Origin: an uncultured Treponema sp.
GTDB taxonomy: Bacteria; Spirochaetota; Spirochaetia; Treponematales; Treponemataceae
Reading direction: 5' to 3'
Assembly: GCA_937877515.1 (NCBI GenBank)
Contig: CALFIX010000037.1
Location: forward strand, 8,747 to 72,746
Length of the DNA: 64,000 bases
Part shown: positions 58,161 through 64,000 of the stretch, piece by piece
Layout: each line of letters begins with the position of its first letter
How positions within the stretch are numbered: the stretch's first letter is position 1
Made by a program: the position numbers and the translations under genes
The notes under the pieces: generated by a model
The model's input: the letters and a program-made list of their open reading frames with translations, nothing else
Database searches by the model: none
What the model was told of the DNA's origin: nothing

Positions 58161-59084
58161 TTATAAACAACCTGTGAGTTTTGCCATTAATGCCATACGT
58201 GCATACATGCCATATTTTACTTGCTTAAAGTATGCTGCCCGCGGGTCGTCATCTACTTCTGGAGCAATTTCGTTTACTCTTGGAAGCGGGTGTAAAACAA
58301 TCATGTCGTCTTTTGCCATTTTCATTTTTGTTTTATCCAGAATGTAGCTGTCTTTTAAGCGAATGTAGTCCTGTTCGTTAAAGAAGCGTTCCTTTTGTAC
58401 GCGGGTCATGTAAAGAATGTCTAAGTCGCCAATTACATCTTCTAGGCGTTCTGACGTTGTGTATTCTACACCAGCTGGCTCTAATACGCTCTTTACGTAG
58501 TATTCAGGAAGCTCTAGTTCTTTTGGGCTTATGAATACAAATTTGTTTTTTGGGTAAAGACACATTGCTTTTGCAAGGGAGTGTACTGTTCGACCGAATT
58601 TTAAGTCTCCGCAGAAACCGATTGAGTGTCCTTCCAGGGTGCCTTTTAAGCCACGTATGGTTACCATGTCTGTTAATGTTTGCGTAGGGTGATAGTGACC
58701 GCCGTCGCCTGCATTTATTACAGGACATGCACTGTACCTGCTTGCCAGAAGGGCGCTTCCTTCTTTGGGGCTACGCATTGCAATAACATCTACATAGCTT
58801 GAAACAACGCGAATTGTGTCTGCCAGGGTTTCTCCTTTTGTGCTTGAAGTGTAACTTGCGTCTGCAAAGCCTTCTACTGTTCCACCTAAATGAAGCATGG
58901 CAGCTTCAAAGCTGAGGCGTGTACGTGTGCTTGGCTCAAAAAAAAGTGTCGCAAGAATTTTCCCACGACACACATCTTGAAACGATACTGGATCTACAAT
59001 AATCTGTTCTGCAAGCGAGCAGATTTCGTTTATTTCTGAAACGCTTAAATCGCCAGGTTCTATTAAATGGCGCCCTGTTAGCAT
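58161..59084 (-). CDS. pyrB: Aspartate carbamoyltransferase catalytic subunit
   Basis: 307 residues. The carbamoyl-phosphate motif is FFEPSTRTRLSFEAA, followed by the 80s-loop SSTKGETLADT, INAGDGGHYHPTQTL and LHPLPRVNEI. It makes carbamoyl-aspartate, the first committed step of pyrimidine synthesis. AGGGGG is the ribosome-binding site. It heads the pyrB-pyrI-pyrC operon with a clear sigma-70 promoter and a leader of about 36 bases; no attenuator hairpin is seen there. Confidence 0.96.
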   Translation of the reverse strand: MLTGRHLIEPGDLSVSEINEICSLAEQIIVDPVSFQDVCRGKILATLFFEPSTRTRLSFEAAMLHLGGTVEGFADASYTSSTKGETLADTIRVVSSYVDVIAMRSPKEGSALLASRYSACPVINAGDGGHYHPTQTLTDMVTIRGLKGTLEGHSIGFCGDLKFGRTVHSLAKAMCLYPKNKFVFISPKELELPEYYVKSVLEPAGVEYTTSERLEDVIGDLDILYMTRVQKERFFNEQDYIRLKDSYILDKTKMKMAKDDMIVLHPLPRVNEIAPEVDDDPRAAYFKQVKYGMYARMALMAKLTGCL

Positions 59085-59126
59085 AAAAGCCCCCTAAAAA
59101 CTTGTCTTGTCTTTGAAACTTTTCCG

Positions 59127-59155
59127 ATTATATAGAAAATGGCAGAGGTTTTCAA
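59127..59155 (-). promoter_or_regulatory. Promoter of the pyrB operon
   Basis: On the minus strand TTGAAA (59155-59150), 17-base spacer, TATAAT (59132-59127). Predicted start near 59120. Confidence 0.75.
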
Positions 59156-59215
59156 CAATTGTAATATATGTTATATTTCCTAGTAACTTTTACGGCAAAT
59201 TGCGTGTTTTATTAC

Positions 59216-59295
59216 GTTGAACCTACGCCTGATGGTAGGGGCAGCTGAAAGCTGGTACGAAGTACCGCCAGCCCCGGACAGTAGGGTTCTGGCCA
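59216..59295. repeat. Structured intergenic element upstream of the ECF sigma gene
   Basis: In the 300-base gap between pyrB and the sigma gene, a GC-richer block has nested pairing: GAACC-TAC (59219-59226) with GTAGGGTTC (59281-59289), GGGGC with GCCCC, and GGTAC-GAA-GTACC in the centre. It begins CCTACGCC like the 14.1 kb element and shares a TAG-x-GGC...GAAAGC core with it. It is open in the sigma-gene frame, but is not thought to be coding. The rest of the gap holds the pyrB promoter and a TATAAT at 59306-59311. Confidence 0.55.
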
Positions 59296-59384
59296 TAGAC
59301 CTTTGTATAATGTATAGTCGTTTGCTGCTTGAGGCTGGTGTCGTTCAAAAACTAAAAACAAACTGTAACCAAATAGAGGTTAAT

Positions 59385-59933
59385 GTGTTAGATATAAAGA
59401 GTGGGGAAAGCCTTAATTGTGCAGATCCTCAGGATTTTAGAAAAATATATGATGCAACCATGCAACTGCTTTTTAAGGTTTCTTTTCGCATTGTAAATGA
59501 TGAAGAAGCTGCCGAAGATTTAGTGCATGACTCGTATATTAAGGCCAATGAAAAAGCTTTAGTTTTTCCGTCTTTAGATGATGCAAAATTTTGGCTTATT
59601 CGTGTTGTAAAAAATGCTTCCCTTAACTATGCAAAACGAAAGGTCAGGGAAGCAAAAGCTTATCACAAGGCACTTTATGAAGGCCGCGAACACATGGAAA
59701 GTGGCGAGATAGAGCTTCTTAAAAAAGAAACCGTCTTAAGTGCAAAGAGTGCATTAGATAAGCTTCCTGCAAAGATGAAGGAAGTTCTTGTTTTGCGTGA
59801 ATACGGAGACATGAATTATAAAGATATAGGTAAGGTTCTTGGCATTACAGAAGGCAATGTAAAGGTGCGTGTCTTCCGTGCCAGAGAAATGCTTGTTAAG
59901 CTTATAGGAGAAGAAGATGTCTACTTGCCCTGA
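59385..59933 (+). CDS. ECF-type RNA polymerase sigma factor
   Basis: 182 residues from a GTG at 59385 that has AGAGG five bases upstream; the frame is open further back but crosses a structured repeat and a TATAAT. Sigma region 2 is QLLFKVSFRIVNDEEAAEDLVHDSY, and region 4 is LPAKMKEVLVLREYGDMNYKDIGKVLGI...NVKVRVFRAREML. Length fits ECF factors. It overlaps the anti-sigma gene by 17 bases, the usual paired arrangement. The start codon is the least certain part. Confidence 0.88.
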   Translation: MLDIKSGESLNCADPQDFRKIYDATMQLLFKVSFRIVNDEEAAEDLVHDSYIKANEKALVFPSLDDAKFWLIRVVKNASLNYAKRKVREAKAYHKALYEGREHMESGEIELLKKETVLSAKSALDKLPAKMKEVLVLREYGDMNYKDIGKVLGITEGNVKVRVFRAREMLVKLIGEEDVYLP

Positions 59934-60648
59934 AAACGATATTCACTCAGTTTACTTAGATGGAGAGCTTCCTCTTACGTATGTGGCCAGGTATGAGGCT
60001 CATATTGCAGAGTGTTCTGAATGTCGCAGAAAATTAGAAGAGCTTAAGAAGGTTCGTTCTGTTTTTTCTAATGACAGTACAACTCTTTTTTCTGAACAAA
60101 AAGAACTTGATGAAAGCTTTGAGCGTCTTCAAACTCGTATGAGTTATAGTAAAGTTGTAAAGAAGTCTAATGTATTTAATTTGCCAAAAGAAAATTTGCG
60201 CAGCTCATTAAAATATGTTTTGTCTGGAGCCGTTGCTGCAGCAGTAGTTGCTTTTATTTTACCGGTAAGGGTTTCTCAAAATAATTCTGCAGTGACGGCA
60301 AGTCAGCAGGCAGCTTTTCAGCCGGTAGCTCGTACAAACATGGTTTCGCCTGCAACACTTACTTCTTTGGGTAATGATAGTGCAACTCTTGCAACGCTAT
60401 TTGCAGATGAATCTTCTGCTTCTGTAAATATTCCGTCAGTTGGAGATTTTTCCAGCGGATTTTATTCTCCCTATGCACGGACTGCTAGTCAGAATTCTGT
60501 TTCTACTCGTTCTTCTCTTGCAAGCTACAATGTGTTTGGTCCTGTCCCACAAGACGAGCAGATGGTATATATGCAGAAAAAAGGTTTTTCATTTCACATG
60601 TCTTCACCTTTAGGTAATATTTCTTTAGAAATAGGCAGTGGAAATTGA
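59917..60648 (+). CDS. Anti-sigma factor with zinc finger (zf-HC2/ZAS type)
   Basis: 243 residues. The N-terminus has the His-x3-Cys-x2-Cys motif of zinc-binding anti-sigma domains (AHIAECSEC, H29, C33, C36), a single membrane helix (about 103-122, YVLSGAVAAAVVAFILPV), and a Ser/Ala-rich extracytoplasmic part. It should hold the ECF sigma factor at the membrane until a signal arrives. It overlaps both its neighbours. Confidence 0.88.
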   Translation: MSTCPENDIHSVYLDGELPLTYVARYEAHIAECSECRRKLEELKKVRSVFSNDSTTLFSEQKELDESFERLQTRMSYSKVVKKSNVFNLPKENLRSSLKYVLSGAVAAAVVAFILPVRVSQNNSAVTASQQAAFQPVARTNMVSPATLTSLGNDSATLATLFADESSASVNIPSVGDFSSGFYSPYARTASQNSVSTRSSLASYNVFGPVPQDEQMVYMQKKGFSFHMSSPLGNISLEIGSGN

Positions 60649-62363
60649 ACCCTTTTACATATTATATAAAACTCTTTAAGCGTTTTCCTCTGGTTCGCAT
60701 ACTTACTTGGGTGGTGGGTATTGCTTTTATTTTTTTAATTACAGCTTTAATTGGTAAGAATGTTCACAAAAAGCCTGTTATTTCTTTTATCTCACCAGCG
60801 GTCGGCTCTCCTGGTGACATACTGGTTATAGAAGGTGAAAATTTTGGAGACTTGAGGGATTCTGCTTATGTAGAAATTGCAGGGAGCCGCATAACTTCCA
60901 GCGGTTATCTTTCATGGTCATCTGATAAAATCAGACTTGTTTTGCCTTCTAATGTACAGGACGGGCTTTTAATTGTTGCAACAGATGCGGGGCGTTCTGA
61001 GCCGGTTTTTTTTGCAAACGAAAACGGAATTCCAGTTGCTGTAAGAAGTGACCCTCAGACAACCTTGCCGGTTATTGCTTCTATAACGCCGGATAAAGCT
61101 CAAGTTGGAGAAACCATAATAATTACCGGTAACAACTTTGGTACTGCTCGCGGAACTTCAAAAATCTTTTTTACTGCTAACAGAGAGGATGCAGCCAGCT
61201 CTGATAATGCCTCACAAAATTCTGATGTTCAGTTTATATCAGCAAATGAAAATGATTGGGACTACGAGCTTTGGAGCGATACAGAAATTCACGTGCATGT
61301 TCCTGATGGAGCAGACAGTGGAAACATTTATGTAGAAACGGAACGTGGTCAGAGTGCATTGCAAAAGATTACAGTAAACTTTCCTATGGGCAAAAAAAAT
61401 TACAGTACTCGCCGTACGTATGTTGTTCAGATTACAGCAGATGTTTCAAATAATGCTCCCCATCAGGACGCTTCCATAACGCTTTACATGCCGCGACCTC
61501 CGGTGTCTTCTATACAGCCCGTTGCAGATTTAAATGAGTATTTTCCAGAACCTTTAATTAAAGATGATCCATGTAATATAATTCATCAAAAACCTCTAAG
61601 TCACATAGTTAATAATAAGCAACGTTTTAGTCAGAATTTTGTTATTAGTGTTTATTCAGTAGATTCCAATATTAAACCTTCTAGCATAAAGCGTTATACA
61701 AATACAAAGTCTGTTCTTTACAGTGCTTATACAACGCCCGACAATTGTGTTTTATCTGGAGACAGCGCAGTTTTAGCTTTGCGGGATGCCATTTTAGGCG
61801 GAGAGAGAAATCCTTATAAAGCTGCAAAAGCATTTTATGATTACATCATAGACAATTATAAAATTACAGAAAGTATCCGTTCGGGTAAAGTTAGTGTTTT
61901 AGATTTAATAAGGCGCAAAACGGGAGATGCTTACGATGCTGCAATATTGTATACTGCATTGTGTCGCAGTGCGGGAATTCCAGCTCTTCCTGTAAGCGGT
62001 GTTCTTGCTGAGAGTGATTCAAATACAAGAAACCACTGGTGGACGGAAATTTATTTTGAAGGCTACGGTTGGTTCCCTGTAGATGTTTCTTTGGGAGCAG
62101 GATTAAAATGGAAGCCTTTCAGTGCAGGAGAGGCATTGGAAAAATATGAAGGCGACATGAGAAGTTTTTATTTTGGAAACCTGGATAGTCAGCATATTGC
62201 GTTTAGTCGCGGATACAGAGAAATCAGGCCTTCTCTTTTAAATAGTAAGATTGTGCAGCGTCCGCGCACTTATGCCATGCAGTCTATATGGGAAGAAGCA
62301 AGTGATCAGACTTCAAGCTATAGTTCACTTTGGAATAATCCAACAATTACTGGAATTTATTAA
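60645..62363 (+). CDS. Membrane-anchored TIG/transglutaminase-like protein, catalytic Cys absent
   Basis: 572 residues. After an N-terminal membrane helix (about 15-38) come two IPT/TIG immunoglobulin-like domains (about 45-130 and 145-250) and a transglutaminase-like domain (about 385-500). In the latter, the catalytic Cys position is Ala429 (TGDAYDAAILYTAL), while His464 (NHWWTEIY) and Asp480 (PVDVS) are present, so it is unlikely to act as a protease or transglutaminase. The four-base overlap with the anti-sigma gene suggests a sensor or effector of that envelope-stress pathway. Confidence 0.82.
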   Translation: MNPFTYYIKLFKRFPLVRILTWVVGIAFIFLITALIGKNVHKKPVISFISPAVGSPGDILVIEGENFGDLRDSAYVEIAGSRITSSGYLSWSSDKIRLVLPSNVQDGLLIVATDAGRSEPVFFANENGIPVAVRSDPQTTLPVIASITPDKAQVGETIIITGNNFGTARGTSKIFFTANREDAASSDNASQNSDVQFISANENDWDYELWSDTEIHVHVPDGADSGNIYVETERGQSALQKITVNFPMGKKNYSTRRTYVVQITADVSNNAPHQDASITLYMPRPPVSSIQPVADLNEYFPEPLIKDDPCNIIHQKPLSHIVNNKQRFSQNFVISVYSVDSNIKPSSIKRYTNTKSVLYSAYTTPDNCVLSGDSAVLALRDAILGGERNPYKAAKAFYDYIIDNYKITESIRSGKVSVLDLIRRKTGDAYDAAILYTALCRSAGIPALPVSGVLAESDSNTRNHWWTEIYFEGYGWFPVDVSLGAGLKWKPFSAGEALEKYEGDMRSFYFGNLDSQHIAFSRGYREIRPSLLNSKIVQRPRTYAMQSIWEEASDQTSSYSSLWNNPTITGIY

Positions 62364-62381
62364 TACATATAAGGAGTTTTT

Positions 62382-63113
62382 ATGGCAACCAAAGTTTTAA
62401 GCGTAGGTGGATCTATTATTGCACCTAACGAACCAGACACAGAATTTTTAAGTGCATTTACAAGTATGGCAAGTTCATGGCTTTCTGAAAATCCAGATTC
62501 ACGTCTTATTCTTGTAGCCGGTGGTGGTGGACCGGCTAGAACTTATCAAAATGCTTACCGTGAAGTTGCAAAAAAATTTGGCGAAGAAGAAAAGCAAATG
62601 CTGTCTTTTAAAGATGAAGATGAAACAAATTATGCATGTGACTGGCTTGGCATTATGGCAACACGACTAAATGCTCAGATTTTAAAAACATGTTTTGGTC
62701 CTCTCTGTATACAGGATGTTGTAACAGATCCGACAAAGGCAAATGATTTTACAGGTCGAGTTTTAGTTGCGGCAGGATGGAAACCAGGCTTTTCTACAGA
62801 CAATGATGCAGTTCTGCTTGCAGAGAGGTTTAATGCAGATACAGTCGTAAATCTTTCCAATATAGAAAAAGTGTATACAGATGACCCCCGTAAAAATCCT
62901 GATGCAAAACCTTTGGATACTATCAGCTGGAAGGATTTCCGTGCTATGGTTGGTGATGAATGGGTACCCGGTAAAAACTGTCCGTTTGACCCTATTGCTA
63001 GCCGCAAGGCACAGGAGCTTTCTTTGACAGTAATTTGTGCCGGCGGTAAGAATATTAAAAATATTCGTGCAATTTTAGACGGCAGGGATTATGTTGGAAC
63101 TACTATAAAATAA
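62382..63113 (+). CDS. pyrH: UMP kinase (archaeal type)
   Basis: 243 residues of the amino-acid-kinase superfamily. The phosphate-binding VLSVGGSIIAP, VAGGGGPARTYQ, PGFSTDNDAVLLAE and NLSNIEKVYTDDPRKNPDAK match the archaeal/spirochaetal UMP kinase rather than the E. coli form. It converts UMP to UDP with ATP. An AAGGAG site precedes the ATG. It is followed by a hairpin and a carB-type gene. Confidence 0.88.
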   Translation: MATKVLSVGGSIIAPNEPDTEFLSAFTSMASSWLSENPDSRLILVAGGGGPARTYQNAYREVAKKFGEEEKQMLSFKDEDETNYACDWLGIMATRLNAQILKTCFGPLCIQDVVTDPTKANDFTGRVLVAAGWKPGFSTDNDAVLLAERFNADTVVNLSNIEKVYTDDPRKNPDAKPLDTISWKDFRAMVGDEWVPGKNCPFDPIASRKAQELSLTVICAGGKNIKNIRAILDGRDYVGTTIK

Positions 63114-63170
63114 AATCAGATGGTATAGAGAGTGTAAACTGCCCACTTCCCACGCTCCCCCAAAAAATGC

Positions 63171-63224
63171 TATAGTGTGAGCGTCAAAGGCGACATCACA
63201 ACCCGTGGTGTCGCTTTTTTGTTT
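63171..63224 (+). terminator. Terminator/attenuator before the carB-type gene
   Basis: GCGACATCAC (63190-63199) pairs over ten bases with GTGGTGTCGC (63205-63214, one G-U), followed by TTTTTTGTTTTT. It ends about 12 bases before the ATG of the next gene, over its ribosome-binding region. A TATAGT at 63171-63176 could be a -10 that places the hairpin in the leader. Confidence 0.75.
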
Positions 63225-63235
63225 TTGGAGTAATT

Positions 63236-63628
63236 ATGTCTGACAGTGAAAAATATATCGGGAAAGTTAGTCGTTCAGTTTTTGTCGAAAAAACTGAGTG
63301 TTCTGGTGAAAACTTACAGACTAATCGGCTCACTATCGTTGTCCTGGGCTCTGGTCCTATCCGCATTGGGCAGGGAATCGAATTTGACTACGCTTCCGTT
63401 GGCTGCGTGCGGGCGTTAAAAAAATTGGGCTATGAGGTTGCAATAATTAACAATAACCCGGAAACCGTTTCGACAGATTATACCTGCGCGGATAAGCTGT
63501 ACTTTGAACCTCTGACCGTGGAGGATGTGGGAAATATCTGTGAGCTTGAAAAGCCCCTGGGGGTTATCGCATGCCTGGGCGGGCAGACAGCCCTTAACCT
63601 GGCAGGCCCCCTGGCAAAGCGCCTCTGA
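63236..63628 (+). CDS. carB: Carbamoyl-phosphate synthase large-subunit gene, truncated
   Basis: About 130 residues with a GGAG site and ATG at 63236. The sequence LGSGPIRIGQGIEFDY, NNNPETVSTDY, KLYFEPLTVEDV and LGGQTALNLA matches the second (C-terminal) synthetase half of CarB, not the first. Yet it begins here after a fresh start, so the large subunit may be split in two genes. Reading is cut at a TGA where the foreign segment begins (about 63,628). GC content is higher than in most neighbours. Confidence 0.75.
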   Translation: MSDSEKYIGKVSRSVFVEKTECSGENLQTNRLTIVVLGSGPIRIGQGIEFDYASVGCVRALKKLGYEVAIINNNPETVSTDYTCADKLYFEPLTVEDVGNICELEKPLGVIACLGGQTALNLAGPLAKRL

Positions 63629-63740
63629 AGACTGCTCCCGAGCCGCTTGAACTTGTCGTCCAGATCTATTATCTCTCCGATCGATATGCCAGCGATCAGG
63701 CTCACGAGCACAAATATCGGCCTGTCGATCCCGATCGCGC
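63629..63740 (-). pseudogene. DUF554-like fragment (foreign, chimeric)
   Basis: Read on the minus strand, IFVLVSLIAGISIGEIID...DDKFKRLG resembles a segment of DUF554 membrane proteins. It is bounded on one side by carB sequence and on the other by a lepA fragment, so it is a joined piece, not a gene. The GC content is much higher than in the rest of the window. Confidence 0.45.
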
Positions 63741-63798
63741 CGCCGATCGTGGTGTTGGGCCGGAATTGGATGCCCTTGAGCTCCAGATGGCGATAGGC

Positions 63799-64000
63799 GA
63801 TATCGTCCAGCACCGCGTCGATGTTGATGCCCGCCTTGGCGCTGATCTCCGGCGCGTCCTGGGCGGGGATGCCGATGATCTCCTCGATCTCGTCCTTTAC
63901 CCGCTGGGGCTCGGCGGCGGGCAGGTCGATCTTGTTGACCACAGGCAGAATCTCCAGGTTGTTGTCCAGAGCCAGATAGGTGTTGGAGAGCGTCTGGGCC
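63799..64000 (-). pseudogene. lepA: lepA (EF-4) fragment (foreign, chimeric)
   Basis: The minus-strand reading AQTLSNTYLALDNNLEILPV, then VNKIDLPAAEPQRV and APEISAKAGINIDAVLDDI, is a piece of the LepA GTPase G domain (with the NKID and SAK motifs). It breaks off at about 63,799 where DUF554-like sequence begins and continues past the window end. High GC and different codon use show it is from another genome. Confidence 0.8.

Noticed and set aside
59217..59384. N-terminal extension of the ECF sigma factor
   Set aside because: The open frame crosses a strongly structured intergenic repeat and a TATAAT, and does not resemble sigma region 1 or 2. The GTG at 59385 has a good ribosome-binding site and gives the normal length.
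63478..63942. A 154-codon minus-strand frame read as one protein
   Set aside because: It is a composite: LepA sequence, then DUF554-like sequence, then the antisense of carB. It is not a single gene.

Overview
The window is AT-rich, densely packed chromosomal DNA from a spirochaete, most likely a Treponema of the digestive-tract type. This is inferred from several things: the gene order cysS / murB / tandem cyclic-nucleotide-binding protein / DUF192 lipoprotein / TPR protein, an archaeal-type UMP kinase, a MurA with Asp in place of the catalytic Cys, many Treponema-like signalling proteins, and no phage, IS or CRISPR. Unlike the host-restricted pathogens, this organism carries de novo pyrimidine genes (pyrD tail at the left edge, pyrB-pyrI-pyrC on the minus strand, pyrH and part of carB at the right end) and a purine-pathway AICAR transformylase.

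Layout. 1-8.1 kb: pyrD tail, cysS, murB, a cNBD protein with two small envelope proteins, a TPR protein, a PilZ protein and an orphan radical-SAM protein. 8.3-21.8 kb: a sensor GGDEF/EAL protein, a HAD phosphatase, a MinD/FlhG-like ATPase with lgt, a stand-alone AICAR transformylase, the ctpA-rsmE-tagA operon, a sigma-54 activator without a DNA-binding domain, trmJ, an SDR and a STAS/zinc-ribbon protein. 21.8-22.2 kb: a very AT-rich gap with four DnaA-box-like 9-mers. 22.2-31.5 kb: two unknown membrane proteins, murA, pepT, an acyl-CoA ligase, a TetR regulator and a CmpB-like membrane protein. 31.5-40.8 kb: tRNA-Ala, small enzymes, a two-receiver protein, hisK-like, dksA, infA, a DnaJ-like protein, a Met8/CysG-N protein, an alcohol dehydrogenase and metN-metI-metQ. 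40.9-45.8 kb: a ytfQ-ytfR-ytfT-yjfF (galactofuranose-type) ABC importer. 45.8-54.7 kb: hsp20 with a probable sigma-54 promoter, an LRR protein, an MMPL/LolA-like/beta-barrel export set, a class III nucleotide cyclase and an RluA-type enzyme. 54.7-54.9 kb: tRNA-Ser followed by the small SRP RNA. 54.9-63.6 kb: a Ste24-type protease, pyrC-pyrI-pyrB, an ECF sigma / anti-sigma / transglutaminase-like operon, UMP kinase and the start of a carB-type gene.

The last ~375 bases (from about 63,628) do not belong with the rest. They are GC-rich, on the opposite strand, and join a fragment that looks like DUF554 to a fragment of lepA, so the end is almost certainly an assembly or amplification chimera.

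Two threads run through the window. First, about a dozen genes have a sigma-70 -10 element ending 6-8 bases before the start codon and no ribosome-binding site, so leaderless mRNAs look common here. Second, second-messenger signalling is dense: an EAL enzyme and PilZ protein for c-di-GMP, and a nucleotide cyclase and tandem cNBD protein for cyclic nucleotides. Several signalling or enzyme domains carry changes at key residues (GGDEF, one receiver, cyclase Asn, transglutaminase Cys). All family assignments come from reading motifs by eye; no database search was run.
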